In this document: positions 1-11,205 of the stretch, in pieces
Numbering within the stretch: the first letter of the stretch is position 1
Layout: each line of letters starts with the position of its first letter
DNA from: Hymenobacter cellulosilyticus
Lineage (GTDB): Bacteria > Bacteroidota > Bacteroidia > Cytophagales > Hymenobacteraceae
Assembly: GCF_022919215.1 (NCBI RefSeq)
Contig: NZ_CP095046.1
Span: 982,501 to 1,046,500 of the forward strand
Reading direction: 5' to 3'
DNA length: 64,000 bases
The notes under the pieces: generated by a model
Told to the model about the DNA's origin: nothing
Seen by the model: the letters and a program-made list of their open reading frames with translations, nothing else
The model's database searches: none
Program-made: the position numbers and the translations under genes

Positions 1-121
1 TTTGAGAACTTAGGCAGAGCAAAATCGGGTGCTAGGGCCCGGACTTTTGACGAAACGCCGTTAGCCACGCATATCAGGCGGTTTCATTGCCCGGCTCCGG
101 GAATTGGCCGTACTTAGGCCC

Positions 122-1518
122 ATGCTCTTCTACACTGTTGTAAAGCCCGTGGTGCAGCTTGCTCTGCGCGTGTTTTTCCGTCGCCTCGAAATCCGCCACC
201 ACGAGCGGCTGGAGCACCCGGGGCCTATGCTCATCGTTTCGAACCACCCGAATACCCTTATGGACCCGTTGGTGGTGGCTGCCAACCGTCGGGAGCCTAT
301 TGCTTTTCTGGCCAAGAGCACCTTTTTCAAGAACCCAATTTCCAGGGCCATTTTCCTGTCGGGCAACTGCATTCCAATCTACCGGCGCCAGGATGCCGAA
401 AGCGGCGACGCAGGCATCACGCCCGAGGAGCTGGCCCAGCGGAACGAGGCCGCCTTCGGGCAGTGCTATAATTACTTCGACAAGGGAGGCTCGATTCAGA
501 TTTTTCCGGAGGGCACCAGCGTAAGTGAGCGGCGGTTGCGGCCCCTCAAAACCGGGGCGGCCCGCATCAGCCTGGGAGCTGAGGCCCGTCATGACTTTAA
601 GCTGGGGTTGCGCATCCTGCCCATTGGTATCAATTACTTCGACCCCAGCCGGTTCCGCTCCGACGTGTTTGTCAACATTGGCAAGCCCATCATGGTGGCC
701 GACTACGCCGCCGCTTACCACGCTGACCCCGAAGCTGCTGCCGATGCGCTGACCGAGGAAATTCGGCGGCGGCTGGAGCAGCGGCTGGTCATTACCCGCG
801 ACGCGGCCGAGGATGAGCTGGTACTGCAGATTGAGCGCACTTTCGGCGAGCATCTGATTCCCGACGACGAAGAAACTCTCTACGACAACTTCCAGCTAAG
901 CCGGGCCCTATTGGAAGCTGTACCCTACTTTGAGCAGCACGACCCGGCCCGCCTAACCCAGGTGCGCGAGCAGCTCAGCGCCTATTTGCTCGACCTGGAC
1001 CGCCTGCGCCTCACCGACGAAGCATTGGAGTCGAGTAAGGGTGGGGCAAGCGCTGGGCGCGGGCTACGGTTTCGGGCATCAAGCTGGTACTGGGCTTTCC
1101 CGTGTATGTATACGGGCTCGTCAACAACTACATTCCCTACATTCTGCCGTCCATGATTGCCAAACGGGCTACCAAGGACCTGGAATTTGTGGCGCCCATC
1201 ATGCTGGTTACCGGCATTCTTACCTTTGGCTTCGGCTACGCTCTGCAGATTGGCTTGGTGCATCACTTCACCCAAAACTGGCTATGGACGTTGCTTTACG
1301 CCCTGAGCCTGGCTCCCACCGGCTTTTACGCCCTGAGCTACTGGAACAACCTGCAAGCCCGCCTGCGGCGCCTGCGGGCCCTGAAGCTGTTCCGCACCAA
1401 GCGTCCGGCCATGGAGGCCTTACTCCGCCAGCGCCAATCGATTCTGAAACTGCTCAGCGAAGCCCGGGCTGCCTTCCTGGCCGCTACGGGTGCCGCTACA
1501 CCGCGCCAAGTAGGGTAG
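122..1518 (+). CDS. 1-acyl-glycerol-3-phosphate acyltransferase-like membrane protein (PlsC family), frameshifted
   Basis: Likely transfers an acyl chain from acyl-CoA or acyl-ACP to a glycerolipid at the cytoplasmic membrane. The N-terminal half carries the PlsC signature: NHPNTLMDP (the H-x4-D catalytic box) near residue 40 and FPEGTSVS near residue 130. The C-terminal part has about three hydrophobic segments, so the protein is an acyltransferase domain plus a membrane anchor, about 465 residues once joined. The reading frame breaks near 1040; adding one G to the run after AAG links it smoothly to the frame that ends at 1518. An in-frame TTG lies at 104, but ATG at 122 (MLFYTVVKP) gives a more typical start. 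The acyltransferase family is clear; the true acceptor is not. Confidence 0.85.
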
Positions 1519-1543
1519 AGAGCAAAAAGGAGTAACCCCAAAA

Positions 1544-1641
1544 CGTCATGTCGACCAGCGGGAGACATCTTGCGTGCTGAGACTACTAGAGTAATCTAAT
1601 TACTATTACACGCAAGATGTCTCCCGCTGGTCGACATGACG
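1544..1641. repeat. Perfect 33-bp inverted repeat (long hairpin)
   Basis: The left arm is 1544-1576, beginning CGTCATGTCGACCAGCGGGA, and the right arm is 1609-1641. The arms are exact reverse complements over 33 bp. The 32-nt loop itself holds a small AGTAAT/ATTACT stem. It lies 25 bp after the acyltransferase stop and just beyond the convergent gene that ends at 1669. There is no T-run, so it is not a classic terminator. A decayed relative starting GTCATGCCGA lies at 59398-59467. Confidence 0.9.
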
Positions 1642-1668
1642 CTCTACTTATATCAAGCGACTCAGCCT

Positions 1669-2287
1669 TTAGAAATCGGCTTTAACTCCCAGGCCCAGTA
1701 CCAGAATCTGGCCGACGCTGAGGCCTTTGGTGTTGGTGAGGTAGCTGTGCAGGTATAAGTCGTTCGTGCTCAAGTCGTAGTAGAGCGACACGGTGCGGGG
1801 CCGGCCGTTGGTCTTGGCCGGGCGCACGTAGGTTACGCGGCCTCCGGCCAAGGGGCCGTAGCGCGTATCCGACGACCACCAGTAATAGTCGCGGGTGTAC
1901 TGCCCACGTTCTTCATCGTTGAGGGTGCCGTGGGTATAGCTGAAATACGCCCCCACCGACACGGGCTTTACCTGCCACTTATCGGAAATGCGCACCGTGA
2001 AGGGTGAGTACAGCAGCTTGGCCGAGGCCAGCGTGAGCGTGGAGCCAGCCAGCTTCTTGGGCACATAGCCCAACAAGATGTCGGTATCGACTTTGTCGTT
2101 GAGGTAAGAGTAGCCTGCGCCGGCCGAAATCATGCCCAGGCCGCCGGCCGTTTGTACCACCAAATGGCGCGGCCGGTACCAGGGTGAGGGTTATCAGCCG
2201 GGGAGTATCGGGCTCGGAGGCCTGAGCAAGTGAGGGAGCAAGCAGAGCCGCGGCCAGCGCAGCGGGGAAGTAGAAGCGCTGTTTCAT
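1669..2287 (-). CDS. Exported protein of unknown function, frameshifted
   Basis: Not recognised as a named family. The protein starts with a signal peptide (MKQRFYF, then a hydrophobic stretch ending near AQASE), so it is exported, probably to the periplasm or outer membrane. The body is rich in alternating Tyr, Thr and Ser with patterns such as VSLYYDLST and FSYTHGTL, suggesting beta-strands. The frame breaks near 2165 and is restored by one extra C in the CCC run, giving about 205 residues. Its ATG overlaps the stop of the upstream metallophosphoesterase gene by one base (TAATG), so the two are very probably translated together. Confidence 0.65.
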
Positions 2288-3152
2288 TAGAATTTGACCT
2301 GTTTAACGCGGAATTGCTTGTCGCCCCACACGGTAACTACCATGTAGCGGCGCTCGGAAAAGGCGTCGGAGTTGACGTACCACACTCCGTCGCCGAAGGG
2401 CTGACCGATGCTGGAGCTGTGCCGGTGCCCGTTCATTTCGAATACCAGGCTTTTGGCTTCGCGCAGGGCCTGAGCATACGAGTTGCGCAGGCTAGGGTCG
2501 AAGTCCTCATCCTGCGGGGGCACGTGGGAAATAACCACCTGTCGCCGGGCCCCTTGCAGGTCACTGAGCTGCTGGTTCAGCCAGGGCATGTTGGGAATAT
2601 GCCCGTCGAAGTTGTACTCGCGGCCGTTGGTATCGACGAGGATGAACTTCGTGTCGCCGTAGATAAAGGAGTAGTTCAGGGGCCCGAATATCTCCTTATA
2701 GGCTTCGCGGCCATTGCCCACTGAGTCGTGGTTGCCGATAACCGTTACGTAGGGCACTTTCAGGGTGCGCAGCTTCTCATTTACCCAGCGCATCTCTTTG
2801 GCAAACCCGAAGTCGGATATGTCGCCGGCTACTACTAGGAAGGAAATACCAGGCTGCTGGTTGACGCTGGCCACCAGGTCGTCGGCATCGTCGTAGTAGC
2901 GCTGGGAGTCGCCGGTGAAGACGAAACGCAGCGTGTCGCCGGCCGGTAAGGGGCTTGCCGCAGACGGGCCAGGTTTTTCTCGGTCAACTGCCGCTCATCC
3001 TCCGGGGCGCGGTGGTCGTTGGGACTAAACTCCAGCAGGTCGCAGCTACCTAAGGCAAAAGCAGCGGCCAGGGAGAGAAGGGAAGACTTGATTGGAAAGC
3101 GTACTGCTGGTAACATGGCCTCGGCACTATAGCGGCGGAAATACCTATTCAA
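2287..3152 (-). CDS. Lipoprotein metallophosphoesterase (calcineurin-like), frameshifted
   Basis: A calcineurin-like phosphoesterase using a two-metal centre. Visible motifs in order are FTGDSQ (D-x-x), VVAGDISD (GD), VIGNHDS (GNHD), a histidine in VISHVPP, and NGHRHSSS (GHxH). The N-terminus has a signal sequence with a lipobox around ALGSC, so the enzyme is probably a lipid-anchored envelope protein of about 288 residues. The frame breaks near 2945; adding one C to the CCCC run gives a continuous reading through the first metal motif. It is the first gene of a two-gene unit with the exported protein downstream, overlapping by one base. The substrate is unknown. Confidence 0.8.
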
Positions 3153-3355
3153 CTTTGAATAGGCTCGGCGCTATATACCGCTTAGGGCAGCCCTGTGTTT
3201 CCGCCTTCAAGCTCGGCATTACCCTGCCAGAAGAGGAACGTTTCCACCCATTGTCCGACTGAGGCCTGTTTTTAACCGGCAAAACCACTTTTTAGCCGAC
3301 AAGCCAATTCTGTTCTTTTTCTGTGTTTCCCGAAAAAAACTGCCGAGCTGCCCTC

Positions 3356-5010
3356 TTACTCGTCCAGATACTGGTGCACAAACTTGATGGCCATGGACCC
3401 TTCGCCCACCGCCGAGGCTACCCGGGCCATGGCTCCGGCCCGACTGTCGCCGGCGGCGAAAATACCGGGCACGCAGGTTTCGAGCAGATAAGGCTCCCGG
3501 TTGTGCTTCCAACTGGCCGCGTAGCGCGGGTCGGCTACCAGGTCGCGGCCGGTGAGCAGAAAGCCCTTGGCGTCGCACAGGGCCAGGCTGCAAATCCACT
3601 CGGTGCTGGGCTTAGCGCCGATAAACACGAACAGGGCCCGGGCCGGACGCACTTCCCGCTGGCCGTTGTTGTCGATAACGACTTCTTCCAGATGGTCCTG
3701 CCCACGGACTTCGCGCACCTGGGTGAAGGGCAGAATCTCAATGTTGGGCGTCTGGCGAATCTGCTCAATCAGGTAGGCCGACATGGACGCGGCCAACGAC
3801 TCGCCCCGAATCAGGATGAATACCCGGCGGGCGTAAGTGGCTAAGTACATAGCGGCCTGCCCGGCCGAGTTGCCGCCACCCACGATGTAGACGTCCTGCT
3901 GGTCGCAGGAGCGGGCCTCGGTACGGGCCGCGCCGTAATACACGCCCGCGCCGGTCAGGCTCTCAATGCCAGGCACTTCCAGCGTCCGGTAGCTTACGCC
4001 CATGGTCAGGACCACGGCCCGGGTCCGGATTTCACTGCCGTTGCTTAGAGTCAGCACTTTATAGCCGTCCTGCACGCAAAGGTCTACTACTTCCTGGGGG
4101 CCAGCATTTCGGCACCCAGGCGCACGGCCTGGCTCCAGGCCCGGTGGGCCAATTCGGCCCCGCTCAGGCCGGTAGGAAAGCCCAGGTAGTTTTCGATGCG
4201 GGAGCTGGTACCGGCTTGTCCGCCCGGCGACTGGCGCTCCACAATCAGGGTCTTCAGGCCCTCGGAAGCTCCGTACACGGCCGAGGCCAGTCCGGAAGGC
4301 CCGGCACCGATAACCACTACGTCGTACAGGTCCTGGGAAGCGGTGGAGGCCAGGCCCATGCGGGCAGCCACCGCCCCGCGCTCCGGCCGCGACAAAGCCG
4401 TGCCATCCTCAAAAACCACGACGGGCAGCTCCTGAGCCGTGAAGCCGGTGCTTCCCAGCAAGATCTTCGCCTCGGGGTTGGTTTCGAAATCAAGCCACTG
4501 ATACGCCGCCATGTAGCCCGCCAGAAAGTCCTTGAGCTCGTGGGAGAGGGGCGACCATTGAAACCCAATCAGGCGCAGGCCCTGAAACCGGGGCTTGTAC
4601 TGAGCCTGCCAAGCAGCCAGCAAATCGTGGAGGGTGGGGAAAAGCAGTTCCTGGGGCGGGTCCCAGGGCTTCATCAGGTAATGGTCGAGGCGGGCGTTGT
4701 TGATGGCCCGGATGGCCGCTTCGGTATCGGCATAGGCCGTGAGCAGCACGCGCTTGGCATCGGGGTAGATGCGGCGGGCCTGCTCCAGAAACTCCACGCC
4801 CTCCATTTCGGGCATGCGCTGGTCGGCCAGAATCAGGGCCAGGGGCTCATTGCGGGCCTTGAGCTCGTGCAACGTAGCCAAGGCCTCGGCCCCAGAGGAG
4901 GCGCGCAGCACCCGGTAGTCGCGCCGGAACTCGCTGCGCAGGTCCCGGTCAATAGCGCCCAGCACCTGGGGGTCGTCGTCGACGGCGAGTAGAACGGGTT
5001 TCTTTTCCAT
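3356..5010 (-). CDS. Receiver / glutaredoxin-fold / thioredoxin-reductase-like fusion protein, frameshifted
   Basis: A three-domain protein of about 551 residues. Residues 1-130 are a response-regulator receiver (VDDDP acidic pair, phospho-Asp in LILADQRMP, LTAYAD, LMKPW). Residues 140-215 resemble a glutaredoxin fold (SHELKDFL, WLDFE, LPVVVFEDG). The rest is an FAD/NADPH oxidoreductase of the TrxB type (GAGPSGLA, IVGGGNSAGQAA, GIFAAGD). The usual CxxC is absent from both redox domains. The frame breaks near 4090 at a CCCCC run; one added C repairs it. A cyclic-nucleotide-binding histidine kinase lies just upstream on the same strand, a common pairing, so it probably signals to this protein. 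Databases often call the family a fused response regulator/thioredoxin-disulfide reductase. Confidence 0.88.
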
Positions 5011-5181
5011 GGTTTTGCAGCTAGATGAAATGCCGGCGGCTTTCTTGGTTTTGTCTAAAATTCAGCTTGCTTCTAAGTCGGTTACATGGGCAGCCTTGAA
5101 CGAAGCTACATCGAACCTACCCCGAACCCACCCCGAAAGTGGCTCCTAGGAGAAGTACTATTGAGCAGCAGGAAAGCACCT

Positions 5182-5359
5182 CATGTCCTTGCCCGCTTGC
5201 GAAGCAGTCTGCCCTCTGCGAAGGTAGTCACGCCCTTTTACCAGAAAGTCTTTTATCGTTGTTAATAGCACGAGGCTTGTTGCTAACAGGGAGAGACTTG
5301 TCACTTCAGGAAGCTCAGCACATTTCAGAGGACGGATTGCTTCGCAAGCTCGCAATGAC
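5182..5359. mobile_element. MITE-like element, copy 1 (178 bp)
   Basis: The right end (5327-5359) is an AGAGGACGGATTGCTTCG end running to CGCAATGAC; the left end is a degraded inverted copy. The inside keeps the CTTTTACCAGAAAG block and the GCTCAGCACATTT block seen in copy 3, in the same orientation, plus a weak hairpin. It fills most of the 355-bp gap between the kinase stop (5366) and the next start (5010); nothing else is visible in that gap. It encodes no protein. Confidence 0.8.
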
Positions 5360-5365
5360 CTACAC

Positions 5366-6779
5366 TTACACCTTCACAACTTCACCGACCGGCAGCCAGG
5401 CGCAGAACTCGGTGTGGCCGGGCCGGGACTGGACCTCCAGCCCCCGCCGTGGTTGCGGATGATGCGCTGGGCAATATCGAGTCCCAAACCGGTGCCTTCG
5501 CCGGCCTGCTTGGTAGTGTAAAACGGCTCAAAGATATGCGGCAGCACTTCAGGCTTGATGCCGGGGCCGTTGTCGATGATAAAAACGCGCAGAAACTGGC
5601 TGTCAACCCGGGTCCGCACGGTGATTTCGCCCCCGCTGGGCAGCACGTCGATGGCGTTGTCCAGCAAGTTGGTCCACACCTGGTTCAGGCTGCTGACCTG
5701 GCCGCGGATGGCGGGCAGCTGCTCGGCGTAGTCGCGCACGAGGCGGATGTTCTTGGCCCGCAGCTGATAGCCCAGCATGTTCAGCGTACTTTCCAGCCCG
5801 GTTTTCACGTCTAGCAGGGCGTAGTCGCCGCCGCGGTCCATGTGGGAATAGGTTTTCACGTTTTGCACCAGCGTACTGATGCGGGCCCCGCTTTCCTGCA
5901 CGTCGTGAATCAGGCGCAGCATGGTGAGCTGGCCTTCAAGCCAGGCAAAGGCGGCCGGCAAGGCTCCGGCCGGCAGCCCCGCGGCTACTGGCTGCAGCTC
6001 CTTAAGCGTCAGGCCGGCTTCCATCAGGCCAGCGGCCAGGCGGTAGCCATCGGGCACGCCCTGGTCTTCGAGCCAGCTGGCAATTTCGTCTTCCCGATCG
6101 GCGCACATCAGGGCCGACATAACCCCACCGGCGACTCCCCGGGCACCGACAGGGCCATCAGGGCCGCCAGGGCCTCCGGCTCGGGGCAGTGCCGCACCAG
6201 GTCGAGCAGCAGGGCCGGCTTGGCAGTGGCCCGCTCCCGCAGAGCCTGGGCACCGCGGGCAATGGCGGCCGCGGGGTTATTGAGCTCGTGGGCCAGCCCG
6301 GCCGAAAGCTTACCTAGGGCCCGCAGCTTCTCGTCGCGCTCCTGCCCGCGGGCCTCGTCGCGGGCCCGGTCGCTCATCAGGCTTACCAGGCGCTGCACCA
6401 GCTCGGGGCTGGCCTGCTCCAGCTGCGGAAACAAGTCACGATGCAGGGCATACACCACTGTTTCGCCCATGGCTATACCATACCCCTGGGCAGTACGCAG
6501 GCGGGAATAGGGCAGCACGCCGCTCACCTGGCCCGCCTCGATACGGAAAATCGGCTCCCGCTGCCCGTTGCGCACGGCGTAGTATTGCAGGCCGCCGGCC
6601 AGAATAGCCAGCATGTACTGCACCTCATCGCCGGGCTGAATCACGGGCTCATCGGGAGCATAGGCCCGCCGCTCGCCGTGGGCAATCAGCCAGTCCAGGG
6701 TTTCGGCGGGTAGGTCCACGAAGGTGGGAATAGCCAGTAAGTCGGTAGCGGTGAGGGCAGCGGGCATATGAGCTTGCAT
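5366..6779 (-). CDS. Cyclic-nucleotide-binding-domain histidine kinase, two frameshifts
   Basis: A cytosolic sensor kinase of about 471 residues without membrane segments. Residues 1-135 form a cNMP-binding fold (YAPDEPVIQPGDEV, then a beta-roll). A dimerisation/phosphoacceptor region follows with the H-box LSAGLAHELNNPAAA. The C-terminus is a HATPase domain with the N-box NLLDNAIDVLP, DNGPGIKP and GTGLGLDIAQ. The first break, near 6115, is a GGGG run one base short. The second, near 5440, is another short G run; correcting it yields the typical GHTEFCAWLP ending and moves the stop to 5366. It lies upstream of the receiver/TrxR-like fusion gene, its probable partner. Whether it binds cAMP, another nucleotide or none cannot be told. 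Confidence 0.87.
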
Positions 6780-6934
6780 TAGGAGAAAGAAATATAGTAG
6801 AAGCGGGCTTAACAGGCGGTTTATGGCCTAGCGCCAGAGCCCGCAAAATCCTGACTACCCGAAGTAAACCATGTACAACAGGGCTGCTTACGGGCTTACC
6901 TTTGGCAATTCCTCTTTCTCTCTTATCTGACTTT

Positions 6935-9475
6935 ATGTATCAACGTTTTACCCGAAAGGTACTAGTTGCGGCTATTCTGGGCTGGCTCGGCAGCCTTATT
7001 GGCGTGCGGGCCCAGGCGCTGGACCCTACTTTTCAGCCGACGGAGCTTCGGACTACGCCTACCTCTACCTCTGGCCAGGGCGTCAATGCCCTAGTGGTAC
7101 AAGCCGACGGCAAGGTGCTGGTAGCCGGCGGCTTCGACTTCGTGAATGGGCCGCTGACGGGCAAGCTCCAGCGCCTTAATCCTGATGGCAGCACCGATCC
7201 TACCTTCAACGTAGGCGGCAGCGGCGCTAATGGCGCCATCGTGGCAGTAGTGCAGCAACTGGATGGCAAGTATATACTAGGCGGCAGCTTTACTACCTAC
7301 AACGGTCAGGTGCGCCCGATGGTAGTGCGCCTCAACAACGATGGTTCTCTGGATACCAGCTTTAGCTTTGGCTCGTCGGCTTCGAGTCGGCAGATTACCA
7401 GCCTGGCCCTACAACCGGATGGGAAGATATTGGTAGGCAGTGCTCCCAGCTTTCCTGGCTTTCCCCAACGGGGGCATCGTGCGGCTGCTGCCCAGCGGAA
7501 CTCTCGACCCCAGCTTCGACATCGGTACCGGTAACACCAGCGGGGGCGCAGTCTTTGCCGTTCTGGTGCAGACCGATGGCAAAATATTGCTGGGTGGAAG
7601 CTTTACCAGCTTCAACGGCCGGAGTGCGAATAGTGTAGTGCGCCTCACCAGCACCGGAGCCCTCGACCCCAGCTTTGCCCTCAACGTCATTAGCGCGGGG
7701 TTGGTGCAGGTCCTAGCCCAGCAGCCCGACGGCAAGCTGCTAATCGGCGGCGGCTTTGTGCAAACCACCGGACAGCCAAACCCGAACCTTGTCCGCCTGC
7801 TGCCCGATGGAAATGTGGACAACACCTTTCAGACTGGCTCAGGCCCCAGTGATTTTGTACGCACGCTGCTAGTAGACAATGCAGGCCGAATTCTGGTGGG
7901 AGGCCACTTCACCAGAGTTAATGGGGTGGCGCGTAACCGCTTCGCCCGGCTTATGCCCGATGGCAGTTTGGACGCTACCCTGGGAGCCGGAGCCGGGGCT
8001 AACAGCCTGGTTTTGGCGCTGGGACAAACTGCGACCGGCCAGGTCTTGGCAGCCGGCAGCTTCACCCAGTATGACGGCGTTGCCGCTGCAGAAATTGTGC
8101 GGCTGGATGCCAGCACCGGCACCCGCGACGCCGGCTTCGCCCCCCGCATCGAACCCCGCGGCTTTATCAACCAGGTCGTGCCAACCATCAATAGTCAGTT
8201 GCTGGTATCGGGCAGCTTTACGGAGTTTAATGGGCAGGCCGCCCCGGGTACGCAGAATGCTCTGCGGCGGCTCAATGCCGATGGCAGCCTGGATCCTACC
8301 TTCGCCCCGACCGTGACGGGCTCCGTGCGCAACATGCAGCCCGACGGCAGCTTCTACGTGGTGAGCATCAACCCTACTTATGCCGTGCGGCGGCTTCTGC
8401 CCACCGGCCTCGTTGATAACACCTTTACCATGCAGGCCTTTGGCCCCAGCTCCGGTGCTACCAACGTAATCCTGGTGGGCGCTACGGGTCTGCCCAATGG
8501 TAAGCTACTGGTATTCGGGCGCTTTACCACCTACGGCAGCCTAACGGGCCTCAACGGCTTGGTACGGCTCAATGCCGATGGCAGCCCCGACAACACCTTT
8601 GGGCCTACTGGTGGTACAGCGGCCCGCCGCGTAACGCAGGTACTGGTGCAGCCCAGCGGCAAGCTCATCGTAGTGTCGGATGAGCTTTCGGCAGCTTTGG
8701 CAACTGTCGTCATCCGCCTCAACGCCGATGGCACCCCGACAATACTTTCTCCGTTGGTACGGCCGCCGGGGCCGGGGCCGTGTACCGGATTATGATGCAG
8801 CCCGACGGTCGTTTGCTGGTCAGCGGCCTGGGAGCAAGCTTCAATGGGCAGCCTACGCCCTACGGCCTGACGCGCCTCACGGTCGACGGCGCAGTAGATG
8901 CCACCTATTCTGGTCTGAGTGAAGGGTACTCTCCGCTAGTAGTACAGCCCAACGGCCAGTTGCTGGCCGTCCGCAATAACGCCGCCAACGTGCTAGCCAC
9001 ATCGGCCGTCGTGCGCCTCAACGCTGATGGCAGCCTCGATACCAGCTTCAGCCCGGTAGCCACACCTCAGAGCTTCTTCAACGGCGACGACATCGTGACC
9101 GGGGCCGTGGTGCAGCCTGCTGACAACAAAATCCTGCTTTACGGCTCGTTCCGCTACGTGGCCGGGCAGCTGCGCATGGGTCTGGCCCGACTCACCAACA
9201 CGACGCTGGCTACGCGCAACGCGTTGGCAATTCAGCCCTTGCACGCCTACCCCAACCCGGCCTACGAAGCCGTGACCGTGAAGCTGCCCGCCGCGGTGCA
9301 GGCTCGCCCAGCTTCCTTGCTCGACCTGCAGGGCCGCCCGGTGCGCACCTGGACCATACCCGCCCGGCAGGGGGAGGCATCCCTAAGCCTGGAGGCATTG
9401 CCGGCCGGCGTTTACTTGCTGCAAGTACAGGACGCGGGTGGCGTGTATCAGCAAAAGGTGATGGTTCGGCACTAA
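6935..9475 (+). CDS. Secreted delta-60 repeat protein with T9SS sorting domain, two frameshifts
   Basis: A surface or secreted protein of about 846 residues. It starts with a signal peptide (ending near GVRAQ). It then has many delta-60 type repeats of roughly 50-60 residues, recognisable by QPDGKxLVGG, VRLNxDG and LDPTF/LDTSF, which should form a beta-propeller-like or solenoid array. The last ~80 residues are a type IX secretion C-terminal sorting domain (YPNPAYEAVTV, LLDLQGRPV, LPAGVYLLQVQ). Two breaks, near 7467 (one C too many) and 8745 (one C too few), split it into three readings that join cleanly. The TTG-initiated reading from 6902 is less likely than the ATG at 6935. Its binding or enzymatic role is unknown. 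Confidence 0.87.
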
Positions 9476-9500
9476 TCAGCTTAGGTAGCTCAGCTTTATT

Positions 9501-9537
9501 AAGCCAGCCTATCAGCAGATGGGCTGGCTTTTTTATT
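9501..9537 (+). terminator. Rho-independent terminator after the delta-60 gene
   Basis: AAGCCAGCC pairs with GGCTGGCTT around an 11-12 nt loop, followed by TTTTTATT. It lies about 25 bp after the stop of the delta-60 gene. Confidence 0.85.
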
Positions 9538-9624
9538 CCGCTGCTCCAACCCGGAAAAACTCCGTTCTTGCCAAACTATTTAGCCGCCCTGCGCATTATT
9601 TAGTATTCCCTTCTACCTGTTTTC

Positions 9625-11008
9625 ATGGCCAAGCTCAAGACTCTTTATTTCTGTCAAAAATGTGGTGCCCAGTCGGCTAAGTGGATTGGGCGCTGCCCCT
9701 CCTGCGGCGAGTGGAACACCTACGTGGAGGAGGTTATCCAGAAGGACGACACCCAGGCCGCTGGCTCCTGGAAACCGCCCACGTCGAGCCCCGGCGGCAA
9801 AACCGTCGCCAAGCCCCGCGTTATTGGCGAGATTCACTATGAGGAAGAGTCGCGCTTCGATACCAACGACGGGGAACTGAACCGGGTACTGGGCGGCGGC
9901 CTCGTACCGGGCTCGTTGGTGCTTATCGGCGGCGAACCGGGCATCGGCAAAAGCACCCTGATGCTGCAGATTGCCATGAGCCTGCAGCAGATGAAGGTGC
10001 TCTACATTTCGGGCGAGGAAAGTGAGCAGCAGATCAAGATGCGGGCCGAGCGCCTGGGCCCCAGCACCCGCAGTGCTACATCCTGACTGAAACCAACACC
10101 CAGAACATCTTCAAGCAGATTGACCAGCTCCAGCCCAACGTGGTCATCGTGGACTCTATCCAGACCCTGCACTCGGGTTGGTCGAGTCGGGGGCGGGCTC
10201 GGTAAGCCAGGTGCGGGAGTGCACGGCCGAGCTGCTCAAGTTTGCCAAAGAAACTGGCGTGCCGGTACTTATCATCGGCCACATCACCAAGGACGGCTCC
10301 ATTGCCGGCCCCAAGATTCTGGAGCACATGGTGGATACCGTGCTGCAGTTTGAGGGCGACCGGCACCTGAGCTACCGGATTCTGCGCACAACCAAGAACC
10401 GGTTTGGATCAACCTCGGAGCTAGGCATTTACGAGATGCAGGGCACCGGCCTCCGGCAGGTCAGCAACCCCTCGGAGATTCTGCTCAGCCAGCGCACCGA
10501 GAGCCTGAGTGGCATGGCCATCGGGGCCACGCTGGAAGGCAACCGGCCCCTGCTGGTGGAAGTGCAGGCCCTGGTAACGCCGGCCACCTACGGCACGCCC
10601 CAGCGCTCGGCCACCGGCTTCGATGCCAAGCGCCTGAACATGCTGCTGGCCGTGCTCGAAAAGCGCAGCGGCCTGCGCCTGGGTCAGCACGACGTGTTCC
10701 TCAACATTGCCGGCGGCCTGCGCCTCGACGACCCGGCCCTGGACGTGGCCGTGTGCGCCGCGGTAGTTTCGTCCTTGAACGATTTGCCCATTCCGGGCAA
10801 CGTGTGTCTGGCGGCGGAGGTAGGCTTGAGCGGGGAAATCCGGGCGGTGAGCCGGCTGGATCAGCGCCTGTCGGAAGCCGAAAAGCTGGGCTTCCGGGAA
10901 ATGTACATCTCCCAGTTCAATGCCCGCGGATTAGATTTGGCCCGGTACGGAATTAGAGCTCAACCAGTAGGCCGCCTCGACGAAGTGCTCAGCGGATTGT
11001 TCGGGTAA
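9625..11008 (+). CDS. radA: DNA repair protein RadA, two frameshifts
   Basis: RadA (Sms) is a RecA-like ATPase that promotes branch migration during recombinational repair. The order of motifs is full length and standard: an N-terminal zinc finger (CQKCG...CPSCGEW), Walker A GGEPGIGKST, Walker B VVIVDSIQ, the RadA hallmark KNRFG, and a Lon-like C-terminal domain (GGLRLDDPALDVA, GEIRAV). Joined length is about 461 residues, normal for the family. The frame is lost near 10070 (CCCC) and again near 10175 (GGG), each one base short. It is flanked by terminators or long spacers on both sides and seems to be a single-gene unit. Confidence 0.93.
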
Positions 11009-11205
11009 AACCTTCAAAACCTTCGAGCTGAAGGCCCATTACGAAAAAAGCCAAAATCTGGATTGGACTTTCTCAACCCGAATACCTTATCTTCGGTATA
11101 AGAATTGGCTTTTCCCGCGAAATCCCGGTTGCGCATGGTTTATAACAATGCAGGCTGGGATAAAGCTAATTTTTAAGAATACCTAGCGCTTGATCCTCCC
11201 TACCG

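Noticed and set aside
104-1518. Calling the broken genes pseudogenes
   Set aside because: Each break is a single base at a short run and both sides remain fully conserved; real decay would also give stops and missing motifs elsewhere.
9625-11008. Programmed frameshifting in radA and other genes
   Set aside because: There is no slippery heptamer or downstream structure in common, and the same one-base G/C-run loss appears in dozens of unrelated genes.
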